Assembly (NCBI GenBank): GCA_900107185.1
Contig: FNPA01000001.1
Span: 186,001 to 250,000, forward strand
Origin: Ruminococcaceae bacterium YAD3003
GTDB lineage: Bacteria > Bacillota > Clostridia > Saccharofermentanales > Saccharofermentanaceae
DNA: 64,000 nucleotides
Direction of reading: 5' to 3'
Shown here one piece after another: positions 1 to 9,013 of this stretch. Every line of letters begins with the position of its first letter. Positions within the stretch are counted from its first letter, which is position 1. Under the pieces are notes generated by a model that made no database searches, was not told where the DNA came from, and was given only the letters and a program-made list of their open reading frames with translations. Position numbers and translations under genes: made by a program.

Positions 1-624
1 ACAACACTCTATTTCATTACCGACAGCACAAATTATGAACACGATGAATTCTTAAGAAGAGTCCGTTCTGCATTGGAAGGCGGAGTAACGATAATTCAGC
101 TCCGCGAAAAGAACAGGACCACACGTGAATACATTGATATAGCAAATGACGTACATGAGATCACAAAAGAATTCGGTGTGCCTCTGATAATCGATGACAG
201 GATAGATGTCATGCTCGCATGCGGCGCAGAAGGCGTGCATGTAGGTGCTGAAGATATGCCCGTTGCGATTGCGAGAAAACTCATTGGCAAAGACAAGATC
301 CTGGGTGCAACCGCAAAGACTGTTGAAGTTGCAACCAGAGCATATAACGACGGAGCTGATTATCTCGGTGTCGGTGCGATCTACCCCACTACAACCAAAG
401 TCAAAACTGTTCTCACTTCAACTGAAACTCTCGATGCAATCACCAAAGCCGTTCCGATTCCGGTTAACGCAATCGGAGGTTTAAATGCAGGCAACATCGG
501 AGTACTCAAAGGAATAAACATTGCAGGCGTTTGTGCTGTATCAGCGATCATGAAATCAGACTGTCCTAAGACTGCTGCAGCAGAACTCAAATATGCTTTC
601 GAAGACTTAAGGAGAAATGCATGA
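1..624 (+). CDS. thiE: Thiamine-phosphate synthase ThiE, 5' end cut off by window edge
   Basis: ThiE joins hydroxymethylpyrimidine diphosphate to thiazole phosphate to make thiamine phosphate in the cytosol. The frame is open from base 1, beginning with TLYFITD, which matches the start of the ThiE TIM barrel (LYLVTD-like). [11 protein letters not shown], a family signature that binds the pyrimidine diphosphate, follows at about residues 27-37. Further family motifs are [29 protein letters not shown] and [11 protein letters not shown]. About 207 residues are visible, so only a few N-terminal residues are missing; the TTG at base 73 is internal and is not the start. The stop overlaps the start of thiD (ATGA), showing translational coupling in a thiE-thiD-thiC operon. 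Any TPP riboswitch would lie to the left, outside the window. Confidence 0.93.
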   Translation, partial: TTLYFITDSTNYEHDEFLRRVRSALEGGVTIIQLREKNRTTREYIDIANDVHEITKEFGVPLIIDDRIDVMLACGAEGVHVGAEDMPVAIARKLIGKDKILGATAKTVEVATRAYNDGADYLGVGAIYPTTTKVKTVLTSTETLDAITKAVPIPVNAIGGLNAGNIGVLKGINIAGVCAVSAIMKSDCPKTAAAELKYAFEDLRRNA

Positions 625-1418
625 AAAAAGTCTTATCAATAGCAGGAAGTGACTGTTCGGGCGGCGCAGGTATACAGGCCGATCTCAAGACCATGCTCGC
701 AAACGGCGTGTATGGAATGTCTGCGATCACATCGCTTACCGCGCAGAACACTCAGGGAGTCAGAGCAATAGAAAATGTTTCTCCTGATTTTTTGAAACAG
801 CAGATCGATTCAGTCTTCGAAGACATCACTCCTGACGCAGTAAAAACAGGAATGATCCCCAACAGCGAACTCATTGAGATCATCGCAGAACGGATGAAAT
901 TTTACGGCATGAAGAATCTCGTTGTCGATCCGGTCATGGTTGCTACGAGCGGCTCAGCGCTGTCTACAGACGAGAGCGTAATTGCATTGAGAGAAAAACT
1001 CATTCCGCTGGCAGCAGTTGTTACACCTAACGTGCCCGAAGCTGAAGTCTTATCAGGCATGAAGATAACTTCCAAAGATGACATGATCGCTGCCGCAAAA
1101 AAGATCAATTCCGAATGCGGCTGTTCGGTTCTGATCAAGGGCGGCCACATTGAAGATAACTCTGATGATGTGCTGTTCCATGATGGCGAGATTCATGTTT
1201 TCGAGATGAAGAAAATTGACAATGAGAACACCCATGGAACAGGCTGCACTTTATCGAGTGCTATTGCATGCAACCTCGCGAAAGGAATGAATGTCCCGCA
1301 GGCAGTTACACGCGCGAAAGAATACATCACCGAAGCAATCGCAGCAGGCCTTAATCTCGGTCACGGAAGAGGACCATTAGACCACGGCCATGACATCAAA
1401 ACTAAATACAAGATCTGA
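621..1418 (+). CDS. thiD: Hydroxymethylpyrimidine/phosphomethylpyrimidine kinase ThiD
   Basis: ThiD phosphorylates hydroxymethylpyrimidine (HMP) and then HMP-phosphate to give HMP-PP, the pyrimidine donor used by ThiE. The 265-residue product has the usual family length. It is a ribokinase-fold protein with N-terminal [19 protein letters not shown], the substrate-binding GMxxN region (TGMIPNSE), [11 protein letters not shown] in the centre, and the C-terminal anion-hole motif [13 protein letters not shown], whose GTGC is the catalytic loop. The start ATG overlaps the thiE stop by four bases. The gene sits between thiE and thiC, which together cover HMP-P formation, phosphorylation and coupling. 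Confidence 0.95.
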   Translation: MKKVLSIAGSDCSGGAGIQADLKTMLANGVYGMSAITSLTAQNTQGVRAIENVSPDFLKQQIDSVFEDITPDAVKTGMIPNSELIEIIAERMKFYGMKNLVVDPVMVATSGSALSTDESVIALREKLIPLAAVVTPNVPEAEVLSGMKITSKDDMIAAAKKINSECGCSVLIKGGHIEDNSDDVLFHDGEIHVFEMKKIDNENTHGTGCTLSSAIACNLAKGMNVPQAVTRAKEYITEAIAAGLNLGHGRGPLDHGHDIKTKYKI

Positions 1419-1428
1419 GGAGATAAAT

Positions 1429-2736
1429 ATGGAAAGAAATTACTCAACACAAATGGAAGCGGCAAGAAAAGGAATCATCACACCCGAGATGAAGATCGTC
1501 GCTAAAAAGGAATACAGAACCGAAGAAGAGATCCGTGAATGGGTCGCAAAGGGACAGGTTGCGATCTGTGCAAATAAGAATCACAAGTGCCTCGATCCCG
1601 AAGGCGTCGGTTCGATGCTCAGAACAAAGATCAATGTTAATCTCGGAGTATCACGTGACTGCAAAGATTACGATGTCGAGATGAAGAAAGTTCAGGCTGC
1701 TGTCGACATGGGAGCTGAGGCAATCATGGACCTGTCATCACACGGCGATACGATTCCTTTCAGAAGAAAGCTCACAGCCGAGTGTCCTGCCATGATCGGT
1801 ACTGTTCCGGTATACGATTCAGTCATTCACTACCAGAGAGATCTCGCAACACTTACTGCAAGAGACCTCATCGATGTAGTAAGACTGCATGCTGAAGACG
1901 GCGTTGATTTCGTTACTCTTCACTGCGGTATCACAAGGCACACAATTGACCAGATTAAAAAACATAAGAGAAAGATGAATATCGTATCCAGAGGCGGCTC
2001 ATTGATCTTCGCCTGGATGTGCATGACAGGAAACGAGAATCCTTTTTATGAATATTACGATGAGATCCTCGACATCTGCAGAGAATACGATGTTACTATT
2101 TCATTGGGTGACGCATGCCGTCCGGGATGCCTTGCAGATGCCGGTGATGTCTGCCAGATCGAGGAACTCGTAAGACTCGGTGAACTCACAAAGCGTGCAT
2201 GGGAAAAGGATGTACAGGTAATGGTCGAAGGCCCCGGTCACATGCCTATGGATCAGATCGAAGCAAACATGAAGATCCAGCAGTCTATCTGCATGGGCGC
2301 GCCTTTCTATGTATTAGGACCCCTCGTTACAGATATCGCTCCCGGATACGATCACATAACATCAGCTATCGGCGGTGCGATCGCTGCAGCATCCGGCGCT
2401 GCTTTCCTCTGCTACGTTACACCTGCAGAGCACCTGGCACTCCCTAACGTTGATGATGTTAAGCAGGGAATCATCGCATCAAAGATCGCTGCGCATGCTG
2501 CAGACATCGCAAAAAAGATCCCTCACGCAATGGACAGGGATAACGAGATGGGTGACTGCAGACGTAAGTTCGACTGGGACGGACAGTGGGCTGTATCCAT
2601 CGATCCTGAAACTGCAAAATCCATACGGGATTCCAGAGCGCCCGAACATGACGATACATGTTCCATGTGCGGTAAGTTCTGTGCAGTAAGGAGCATGAAC
2701 AAAGCGCTCGAAGGCGAATACATAGATATTCTCTAA
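1429..2736 (+). CDS. thiC: Phosphomethylpyrimidine synthase ThiC (radical SAM)
   Basis: ThiC converts aminoimidazole ribotide to HMP-phosphate by a radical SAM rearrangement. The start ATG at 1429 is chosen over an upstream in-frame start because GAGGAG lies eight bases before it and it begins just after the thiD stop; the product is 435 residues, matching the short ThiC form common in Clostridia. Visible family features are [47 protein letters not shown] and the C-terminal CSMCGKFC (Cys-x2-Cys-x4-Cys), the ThiC-specific [4Fe-4S] ligand set. It is the last gene of the thiamine operon and is followed by a terminator hairpin. Confidence 0.97.
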   Translation: MERNYSTQMEAARKGIITPEMKIVAKKEYRTEEEIREWVAKGQVAICANKNHKCLDPEGVGSMLRTKINVNLGVSRDCKDYDVEMKKVQAAVDMGAEAIMDLSSHGDTIPFRRKLTAECPAMIGTVPVYDSVIHYQRDLATLTARDLIDVVRLHAEDGVDFVTLHCGITRHTIDQIKKHKRKMNIVSRGGSLIFAWMCMTGNENPFYEYYDEILDICREYDVTISLGDACRPGCLADAGDVCQIEELVRLGELTKRAWEKDVQVMVEGPGHMPMDQIEANMKIQQSICMGAPFYVLGPLVTDIAPGYDHITSAIGGAIAAASGAAFLCYVTPAEHLALPNVDDVKQGIIASKIAAHAADIAKKIPHAMDRDNEMGDCRRKFDWDGQWAVSIDPETAKSIRDSRAPEHDDTCSMCGKFCAVRSMNKALEGEYIDIL

Positions 2737-2763
2737 CCGCAGAAATAAATAAAGCATATTAAT

Positions 2764-2796
2764 AGAGCTGCCTCCATGGCAGCTCTTATATATTTT
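2764..2796 (+). terminator. Rho-independent terminator of the thiEDC operon
   Basis: A perfect nine-pair stem (AGAGCTGCC / GGCAGCTCT) with a TCCAT loop is followed by an A/T-rich tail ending in TTTT. It lies 27 bases after the thiC stop, between converging genes, so it may also serve the minus-strand prepilin gene. Confidence 0.8.
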
Positions 2797-2821
2797 CGCG
2801 GAAACAACTATGCTCTTCGCT

Positions 2822-3004
2822 TTAATTTGTTTCTGTTGTTGTAGTGCCGAACGGATTCTCTCCGATGACTTCTTCCCAGGGGAGATCCTTTACGACTGTG
2901 AGGTAGGCATACAATGCAACCGATGCAAGTATAAGGATTATTGCTACTACTGCTACCATCTCTACGAGTGAAAAACCTTTCTTTGATTTCAATGTCTTCT
3001 TCAT
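2822..3004 (-). CDS. Small type IV prepilin-like protein
   Basis: The 60-residue product starts with a short basic leader and KKGFSLVEMVAVVAII, a class III signal peptide: prepilin peptidase would cut between G and F, and Glu at +5 of the mature protein is present. A hydrophobic helix follows (to about residue 38), then a short tail ending in a TTTTETN stretch. A GGAGG Shine-Dalgarno sequence stands about 8 bases before the ATG. The mature protein would be only about 50 residues, very short for a major pilin, so it may be a minor pseudopilin, a degenerate gene or a surface or competence component. No prepilin peptidase, ATPase or other pilin gene is in the window. It lies downstream of the hydF operon in the same orientation, 162 bases away. 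Confidence 0.7.
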   Translation of the reverse strand: MKKTLKSKKGFSLVEMVAVVAIILILASVALYAYLTVVKDLPWEEVIGENPFGTTTTETN

Positions 3005-3092
3005 TTCCCGCTCCTCCTTGTAACTTTTCAGTTTTGTGTTTGTTTGATGGCTTCATTATTGCAGGAGGAGCGGCGCGAAAATATGATTAATT

Positions 3093-3130
3093 AAGGCCCG
3101 TTTTGTTGCTTAATCAACAGTCCGGGCCTT
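3093..3130 (-). terminator. Possible terminator hairpin after the hydF operon
   Basis: An eight-base inverted repeat (AAGGCCCG / CGGGCCTT) encloses a loop that itself contains GTTG..CAAC. It lies about 40 bases beyond the hydF stop. The downstream tail on the minus strand is A/T-rich but lacks a clear T run, so termination is not certain. Confidence 0.35.
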
Positions 3131-3166
3131 ATGTGTTGTTTATCTTGAAAAATCTCTCGGAATTTC

Positions 3167-4366
3167 TTATTGCTCTTCGATCAAATCAGGGAATATCTCG
3201 AGTGATCTCCACAAAATACCGTGCATGTATGCAATCGCGGTACCGTAGTTCGTCATCGGGATACCGCAGTCGTTAGCGCACTTCGTGCGGTAAATCATCT
3301 CGCGGTCATTGAGCATGCATGCGCCACAGTGAATAATCATCTTATATTTAGTGAGGTCCTCAGCGAAAGTAAGACCTGATGTTGTCTCAATGTTTATGTT
3401 CTTTCCTGTATATTCCTTAAGCCACTTCGGAATCTTATATGTTCCGATATCTTCGCACTGTCTGTGGTGTGTGCAGCCTTCGGAAATGAGAACTGTATCA
3501 CCGTCTTCCAGAGACTCGATTGCCCATACACCTTTGACTGCTGATTTAAGGAATCCCTTGTGTCTTGCCAGGAGGATTGAGAACGAAGTGAGCTTAATGT
3601 TTTTAGGAACTATCTTCGATACCTTCCCGAAAACCTGGCTGTCTGTAACGACCAGTGCAGGCGGTATTTTGAGGTTAGCGAGGAGCTGCGGCAGATCAGT
3701 ATCCTGTGCGATATAAGCGATAGCATTCGTATCGAGTATTTCTCTTAACACCTGCTGCTGTGGAAGGATAATCCTTCCCTTAGGAGCAGAACTGTCAATC
3801 GGGATGACGAGAACTACTGTATCACCCGGCTTAATGAGGTCACTGATAAGCGGTGCGGGAGCAGGCTTTTGGAGTCCTGCACGTGCGATCATTTCCTTTA
3901 ATTCATTAATGTTCTTTCCTGTTACGGAACTAACGTAAATCTCATTGGGCTTACCGGCAGAAACAGTCTCTTTCAGATCAGCCTTGTTGTAAGCAACAAT
4001 GTAAGGAATACCCTTCTCTTCAAAAAGTTTAATGAGCTGCTCATCAGTTGCAGCCATGCCTTCAACGAGATCAACAACGAGAACTGCAACATCAGTCTTG
4101 TTGAGAACAAGTTTTGTTCTGCTGATTCTCTTCTCACCCAGGATTCCGTCATCGTCAAAACCTGGTGTGTCGATAATTACAACAGGGCCCAACGGAAGAA
4201 TCTCCATGGCCTTATAGACAGGGTCCGTTGTTGTACCCTTCGTATCGGATACGATTGCAAGATCCTGGTTTGTAATCTTGTTTACGAGACTAGATTTACC
4301 GGCATTTGTTCTGCCGAAAAATCCGATGTGAATTCTCTCACTCTGAGGTGTGTCATTTAATCCCAT
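3167..4366 (-). CDS. hydF: [FeFe]-hydrogenase maturation GTPase HydF
   Basis: HydF is the GTPase scaffold that carries the [2Fe] subcluster precursor to apo-[FeFe]-hydrogenase. The ATG at 4366 is chosen because GGAGGAG lies seven bases upstream; a longer frame exists but has no ribosome binding site. The 399-residue product has an N-terminal GTPase domain (P-loop GRTNAGKS at residues 18-25, TTTDP, DTPGFDD, NKAD), a middle dimerisation region, and the C-terminal HydF cluster motif CTH followed about 50 residues later by HCGAC, the [4Fe-4S] ligands. It overlaps the upstream component-1-like gene by 14 bases, so it is translated as the last member of the nitrogenase-like/Hyp operon. HydE, HydG and any [FeFe] hydrogenase are absent from the window, so whether its client is a hydrogenase elsewhere or the enzyme of this operon is open. 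Confidence 0.93.
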   Translation of the reverse strand: MGLNDTPQSERIHIGFFGRTNAGKSSLVNKITNQDLAIVSDTKGTTTDPVYKAMEILPLGPVVIIDTPGFDDDGILGEKRISRTKLVLNKTDVAVLVVDLVEGMAATDEQLIKLFEEKGIPYIVAYNKADLKETVSAGKPNEIYVSSVTGKNINELKEMIARAGLQKPAPAPLISDLIKPGDTVVLVIPIDSSAPKGRIILPQQQVLREILDTNAIAYIAQDTDLPQLLANLKIPPALVVTDSQVFGKVSKIVPKNIKLTSFSILLARHKGFLKSAVKGVWAIESLEDGDTVLISEGCTHHRQCEDIGTYKIPKWLKEYTGKNINIETTSGLTFAEDLTKYKMIIHCGACMLNDREMIYRTKCANDCGIPMTNYGTAIAYMHGILWRSLEIFPDLIEEQ

Positions 4367-5420
4367 GCAAATACTCCTCCGTTCTAAGAAGGTTTGGAAT
4401 CTGTTTTCTGAATAGTCTTCCCGACATCGCGAAATGCGGGAGTTCGATAAACGTTGCTGTCGCCGGCACAATATACTTCACCATCGGATCTGCGATGATC
4501 GTTTCCGCATCTTTTAATGCTTCTTCGATCTCCTCTTCACCGTGACATCTCTTGTCGCAATGCTGCAAGAGCCCATCAGTTATTTCAGTTGATGCGATCA
4601 CATTAAAATCAATTCCGGTATGCTGCTTGATATATGCAGCAATGGAACCTGATACAACTGTCTCACCTACAATATAATTTCTTGAAGAGTTCCTTTTAAC
4701 ACCCATATAGTCCTGGACTTTACCGTCCCACGGAAGTCCTTTAACGTATGGAATGCCAAATGTATCTTTCATGTATTCGCATGCAGCAACACCTGATGAA
4801 GAAACAGCGATGTTCAGTTCAGCCTGTGTTGCCTTCATCACATTTTCAAAAGATGTATTAAGCGCCCAGTTGGATACGATCTCATGGCCGTCTGATATAT
4901 AGATGTCCGTCGATGTATAATCCAAAGGCGTCATTCCGATGATATTTACCCCGTTCTTAACCTTCTTATCTGACGGTTTAAGCATCTTCTTTGCAAAACT
5001 TAAGAATGCTTCCGACTGGCCTTTGGAATAGTCGTGCATTGCATTGGTATTTACATAGAAACAAGGTAGACCTGTCTTTTCTTCCAGCACTTTGCAGATG
5101 CCTTTAAAATCCGTTCCGTTAAGATACGGCAGAGGTGAATTCGCAAGAGCGATAAACAGAGGCTTCATCTTATCTGCCGCGTAGCAGATATCTTTAATAA
5201 ACTTGTCGTCATTACCTGTTATCGCATCGATGTCATTAAGACCTGAAATATAGATCAGGCTCTCCTGGTCAAACCACCTTACTTCATCGTGCGTGTTATA
5301 TGTTGAATTGCAGCCTGAAGGATCGTGAATTACAGTCATGCCGCCGAGCTCGTAGAGAGCGCTCGCCGCACCTGATACATCACCTGTATAAACCGGTAAG
5401 ATCCTGTATGTCTTTTTCAT
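4353..5420 (-). CDS. Nitrogenase component-1-like protein, small-subunit type, second pair (provisional NflK2)
   Basis: The 355-residue protein belongs to the nitrogenase component 1 / oxidoreductase superfamily and resembles the K/B side of the heterodimer. The ATG at 5420 follows AGGAG and overlaps the preceding stop (ATGA). The segment around residues 10-40 (VYTGDVSGAASALYELGG then PSGCNST) aligns with the NifK region carrying P-cluster ligands: the first Cys is Asp14, the second is Cys37, and the third (NifK STC) is replaced in NSPLPYLNGTD. Asp14 and Cys37 have exactly the same numbers in the paralogue at 11506-12441. In dark-operative protochlorophyllide reductase an Asp of BchB ligates the cluster, so Asp14 may do the same (inference). 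It lacks canonical FeMo-co ligands and is far shorter than NifK. Its partner is the overlapping gene upstream; hydF follows. Confidence 0.8.
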   Translation of the reverse strand: MKKTYRILPVYTGDVSGAASALYELGGMTVIHDPSGCNSTYNTHDEVRWFDQESLIYISGLNDIDAITGNDDKFIKDICYAADKMKPLFIALANSPLPYLNGTDFKGICKVLEEKTGLPCFYVNTNAMHDYSKGQSEAFLSFAKKMLKPSDKKVKNGVNIIGMTPLDYTSTDIYISDGHEIVSNWALNTSFENVMKATQAELNIAVSSSGVAACEYMKDTFGIPYVKGLPWDGKVQDYMGVKRNSSRNYIVGETVVSGSIAAYIKQHTGIDFNVIASTEITDGLLQHCDKRCHGEEEIEEALKDAETIIADPMVKYIVPATATFIELPHFAMSGRLFRKQIPNLLRTEEYLHGIK

Positions 5421-6715
5421 ATGCAGCTCCTGCAACCCAAACCTTTTCTGGGTACGATATCACGGAGATCTTTTTCATTTACAAAAGCATCTTCCATGAG
5501 ACTTATAAATCCGGTAATTCCAGCAAAACCATAGAGGCCGCCGCCTTCGATCATGTTGACGAAATATTCTGTTCCTTCGAACCAGGCAGCCTTCTGTCCT
5601 GCTGCCAGGATTTTTCCTTCACTTCTTACGGGTCTTCTGTCACTAACGTGAATCGTAGAATGAAGAACCAGTTCGGGATATTTCTCTGCGAGATATTTGA
5701 AATCTTCCTCTTCGCTGCCATCTATCGCGTCGAGATAAACAGTCTTAACGTTAATGCCGTTATCAAGTAAAAATCTTGCGAGCGATAAAGGTTTCGGTGC
5801 AACTGTGTAATCAATCGCAACAGTCGTATCACCAATCAAATCTTTGAGTTTTTTAACTTCAGTTTCACAGGATTTAATACCGTTCTCGATGAAACCTTCA
5901 GGTATATTAAGGCCTGATGATTTGAGTTCACTTTCGATCGTATCAAAACCAAAACTCAGAGGTGCATAAATAAACTTACGGTTAAGTCTCTTCGTTATCG
6001 TCTGAGTTGCCATAAGGCCTGCCGGATACTGGCAGATAAATAATGATGATTCACCAATCGAAAGATATTCATCAAGAGTTTTGCAATTTGCAGTATCCCT
6101 GACCGTCTTATTGTTGAATTCGAGTATGGTTTGGAAATCGTTATCTGCTGCCGGCATATCGCTTCCCGCAAATGAGATTACGTCAGGATTTACGGGAAGA
6201 TTGGGAATGATATCCGACATTGCTTTGCGGAGTCTCTGGTCAGGTGTCGTGCCGCGCTTCTGCATGACAGGATCCATGAATCCCCTCACGAAAGTAACAT
6301 CGGGAAAGCGCTTGCCCAGTTCTCTATAGATAAAGTCGATATCGCATCCCATGAACTTGTGAACACATACAGGGAAAATGATTACTACAGGAGGTACTGA
6401 CGGCAGTTTATTCAGACAGTCAGTGACACCCTCTATAGTCGTCTCTTCTATTCTTCCTGAATGAGTCATGTCGTCTTCTTCTAAAACGACTGATGAGAAT
6501 CTTCCGAGCTCACCCATCTCTGCAGCAGTCATTACAACACCGCGCAGACAGTTGTCGGCGCAGATGTATATCTGATGCGCAGAAGGGATCCTGAAACCGA
6601 TGTGGACTATATTCCATGTGCCGTGAACGGGCGCGTTGAATTCGAGCCCGTTGGTAAACGGTTTCGGGAATGTCGCTTCTCCTATTCTTACTTTCTCATC
6701 ACTTGACGTTGGCAT
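5417..6715 (-). CDS. Nitrogenase component-1-like protein, large-subunit type, second pair (provisional NflD2)
   Basis: The 432-residue protein resembles the D/N side of nitrogenase-like heterodimers and is paralogous to the protein at 12438-13763. Shared landmarks are a LEFNAP segment where nitrogenases have CAY (the first Cys is lost), ICADNC (Cys56 aligned with the second cluster Cys), FPVCVHKFMGCD (Cys117 aligned with the third), and NCKTLDEYL (Cys211, matching TCKTYEEFL in the paralogue). It ends in a cysteine pair (GCRSCI) that the paralogue lacks. No NifD-type FeMo-co His is evident. It overlaps the TM1266-like gene upstream by 17 bases and its partner downstream by four. It could be a second catalytic unit or a NifEN-like scaffold on which a cofactor is built; sequence alone does not decide. 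Confidence 0.8.
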   Translation of the reverse strand: MPTSSDEKVRIGEATFPKPFTNGLEFNAPVHGTWNIVHIGFRIPSAHQIYICADNCLRGVVMTAAEMGELGRFSSVVLEEDDMTHSGRIEETTIEGVTDCLNKLPSVPPVVIIFPVCVHKFMGCDIDFIYRELGKRFPDVTFVRGFMDPVMQKRGTTPDQRLRKAMSDIIPNLPVNPDVISFAGSDMPAADNDFQTILEFNNKTVRDTANCKTLDEYLSIGESSLFICQYPAGLMATQTITKRLNRKFIYAPLSFGFDTIESELKSSGLNIPEGFIENGIKSCETEVKKLKDLIGDTTVAIDYTVAPKPLSLARFLLDNGINVKTVYLDAIDGSEEEDFKYLAEKYPELVLHSTIHVSDRRPVRSEGKILAAGQKAAWFEGTEYFVNMIEGGGLYGFAGITGFISLMEDAFVNEKDLRDIVPRKGLGCRSCI

Positions 6716-6947
6716 AAGAAGTCTTTACGTTTACTCCGTCTAATCTTCCGATCTTACCTGTGATCTCACTGATGTAATCCTGGGGTGCGTTGATAGCGAT
6801 CATGATGATGCTTATACCCATCTCACGGTAGGGCACGCCCATTCTTCCGATGATGTACTGTCCTGCTTCATGAAGAAGAGCGTTGAGCTTTTCTACTGAC
6901 TCAGGATTCTCTACGATGATAGAAATTGCTGCGACTCTTGTATCCAT
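6699..6947 (-). CDS. TM1266-family small ACT-like regulator of iron-only hydrogenase systems
   Basis: The 82-residue protein starts MDTRVAAISIIVEN and contains IGRMGVPYRE and SIIMIAINAP, the pattern of the TM1266 family, a ferredoxin/ACT-like fold related to the C-terminal domain of NikR and annotated as a putative iron-only hydrogenase system regulator. The family is commonly found beside hydF, hydE and hydG. Here it stands between hypE and the second component-1-like pair, with GAGGTGA before its ATG. It has no DNA-binding domain of its own, so it probably senses a ligand or binds a partner protein; its true role is not established. Its presence in the operon strengthens the link to H-cluster-type chemistry. 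Confidence 0.8.
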   Translation of the reverse strand: MDTRVAAISIIVENPESVEKLNALLHEAGQYIIGRMGVPYREMGISIIMIAINAPQDYISEITGKIGRLDGVNVKTSYANVK

Positions 6948-6956
6948 AAATTCACC

Positions 6957-7961
6957 TCAGCAGATTCTCGGTAACAACTCGTTGCCCGGCTTCGGAAGAT
7001 ATGTCTGTCCGCCGACTTCAGTTGTCATTACGACTCTGCCGACTTCATCAGCTGTTACTTCACCGATGATTGCAGCGCCTTCCGTATACTTCGTTGTCTT
7101 CAATACTTCAACAACTGCATCAGCCTTATCAGCAGGACACATCATTACCATTCTTCCTTCGCATGCGAGGTACAACGGTTCGAGACCCAAAAGGCCTGTA
7201 ACACCCTGTACTTCAGGTGCAACAGGAACAGCACTTCTGTTAACCTTGATTCCGACTTCTGCTTCGTCTGCAATCTCATAGAGAACAGTACCTACACCGC
7301 CTCTTGTTGCATCTCTGATAACATGCATCTCAGGGCAGACTTCGAGCGCCTTTCTGACAGGCTCCCAAAGAGGCGCACAGTCAGATGTGACATCAGCTTC
7401 GATACCATACTCATCTCTTGCGAGAAGAATTGCTGTACCGTGTCTTCCGACATCACCTGTAACGATGATCTTGTCACCGGGCTTAGCGAACTTACCCGAT
7501 GTGTTGATATTATCATCGATCACACCAACACCTGCTGTTGTGATGAAGATCTTATCTACCTGTCCTTTGCCTGCAACCTTTGTGTCGCCGGCAACGATAT
7601 TTACTCCGGCTTCCCTTGCAGTCTCACCCATTGTTTTCGCGATGAGTTCCAGATCTTCGATCGGGAGACCTTCCTCAATGATGTAGGAACATGTGAGGTA
7701 AAGAGGCTTTGCACCCATGCATGCGAGGTCATTAACAGTACCGCAGATTGCGAGTCTTCCGATGTTGCCGCCCGGATATTTCCAGGGTGAAACGATGAAG
7801 CCGTCTGTGGACATTGCGATACGTCCTTCGGGCTTCGGAAGGACTGCTGCATCGTCTGCAGTAAAATACTCGTTGCCGAGATTCTTTCTGAATATCTCAC
7901 CGATGAGTTCGGATGTTTTTCTTCCGCCGCTTCCGTGAGCTAATGTGATTACTTCTTTCAT
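6957..7961 (-). CDS. hypE: Carbamoyl dehydratase HypE
   Basis: HypE accepts a carbamoyl group from HypF on its C-terminal cysteine and dehydrates it with ATP to a thiocyanate, the source of the CN ligands of the Fe(CN)2CO unit. The start at 7961 has GGAGG upstream and overlaps the hypD stop (ATGA); a longer frame lacks support. The 334-residue product shows LAHGSGGRKTSELI at the N-terminus, AMSTDGFIVSPW, GDTKVAGKG, DATRGGVGTVLYEIA, and the obligatory C-terminal PRIC with the reactive Cys as the last residue, so it looks functional. It is placed directly after hypD in a hypF-hypC-hypD-hypE run inside the nitrogenase-like operon. Confidence 0.95.
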   Translation of the reverse strand: MKEVITLAHGSGGRKTSELIGEIFRKNLGNEYFTADDAAVLPKPEGRIAMSTDGFIVSPWKYPGGNIGRLAICGTVNDLACMGAKPLYLTCSYIIEEGLPIEDLELIAKTMGETAREAGVNIVAGDTKVAGKGQVDKIFITTAGVGVIDDNINTSGKFAKPGDKIIVTGDVGRHGTAILLARDEYGIEADVTSDCAPLWEPVRKALEVCPEMHVIRDATRGGVGTVLYEIADEAEVGIKVNRSAVPVAPEVQGVTGLLGLEPLYLACEGRMVMMCPADKADAVVEVLKTTKYTEGAAIIGEVTADEVGRVVMTTEVGGQTYLPKPGNELLPRIC

Positions 7962-9013
7962 GACTGTCCTCCATACATATAGAATGCAGAGCATGCGCCC
8001 TCATCAGATACCATGCATGCGCCGACCGGGTGGTCGGGATTGCATACCTTACCGAAGAGCGGACACTGGTTAGGCTTGATCTGTCCCTGCAGAACATTTC
8101 CGCACTTGCATCCTGTCTTTTTCTCATATTCCATCTTAGGGATCGAATGCTTCTTTCGAGCATCGTAATCAGCATATTCATCCTTGAGTTCAACACCTGA
8201 ACCGGGGATCATTCCGATACCACGCCACTCAGCATCACAAGGCTTCAGATACTTATCAACGATTGCACATGCTGCAGGGCTGCCTGCATCGGTTACAACT
8301 CTCGGATACGCGTTAACGAAGAACGGCTTTCCTTCAGCAAGTTTCATAACCGTGATACCCAATGCAGTGAGGAGCTCCTCGCCTGTAAATCCTGCGATTG
8401 TTCCGCTTACGCCGCGCTCTGCCATATCTTTGCAGAGCTGTGTTCCGATTATCGCGTGAACGTGACCCGGGTAGAGATATGCATCCGTTGAAGAAGCCAT
8501 TGCTTCGTATGCACCGGGCATTGTTTTATTCGCTGTAAGAAGTGCGAAATTATTGATCTTATCCTTTATCGCATTCTGCACTGAAATAACATCAGAAGGT
8601 GTTGTCGTCTCAAATCCTACGGATAAGAAAACAACCTGCTCTTCAGGATGATCCTTCGCATATTTCTCAGCGTCGATCGGTGAATAAACGACCTTCACCT
8701 TACCGCCTTCCGCACGTGCCTGCTGGAGGCTCTTAACGTTACCCGGGACTCTTACGAGATCACCGAAAGTAGTGATCGTGCAGCCCTTCTCGAGTGCAAG
8801 ATAAACTGCCTCATCGATATAGGATGCAGGCGTAACGCACACAGGACATCCGGGGCCTGAGATGAGATTGATCTTTGGCGACAAAAAGTTTCTTATTCCC
8901 TGTCTGAAGATCTCGTGGGTATGCGTACCGCAGACTTCCATGATCCTTACTTCAGGACCGTCGTAAGTCTCGAGATATTTCTTCAGATCAGAAGTATCAG
9001 TAATAGAAGTCAT
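7958..9013 (-). CDS. hypD: Hydrogenase maturation iron-sulfur protein HypD
   Basis: HypD with HypC forms the scaffold on which Fe receives two CN and one CO ligand. The 351-residue product has every signature: MEVCGTHTHE, GPGCPVCVT, SVGFETTTP, and a cysteine-rich C-terminal region (GCKCG, QCPLFGKVCNP, GACMVSDEGAC) that holds the [4Fe-4S] cluster. The length is normal. It overlaps hypC upstream and hypE downstream by four bases each, consistent with stoichiometric translation. In known systems HypCD passes the iron unit to the [NiFe]-hydrogenase large subunit, which is not encoded here. Confidence 0.96.
   Translation of the reverse strand: MTSITDTSDLKKYLETYDGPEVRIMEVCGTHTHEIFRQGIRNFLSPKINLISGPGCPVCVTPASYIDEAVYLALEKGCTITTFGDLVRVPGNVKSLQQARAEGGKVKVVYSPIDAEKYAKDHPEEQVVFLSVGFETTTPSDVISVQNAIKDKINNFALLTANKTMPGAYEAMASSTDAYLYPGHVHAIIGTQLCKDMAERGVSGTIAGFTGEELLTALGITVMKLAEGKPFFVNAYPRVVTDAGSPAACAIVDKYLKPCDAEWRGIGMIPGSGVELKDEYADYDARKKHSIPKMEYEKKTGCKCGNVLQGQIKPNQCPLFGKVCNPDHPVGACMVSDEGACSAFYMYGGQS

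Noticed and set aside
1-60. TPP riboswitch before the thi genes
   Set aside because: The first bases are thiE coding sequence; any riboswitch would be outside the window.
73-624. thiE starting at the TTG at base 73
   Set aside because: The frame is open to base 1, and the residues before 73 match the conserved ThiE N-terminus, so the gene is cut by the window edge.
2808-3056. 82-residue minus-strand frame over the prepilin gene
   Set aside because: It is in another frame of the same DNA and lacks a ribosome binding site, whereas the 60-residue frame has both GGAGG and a prepilin signal.
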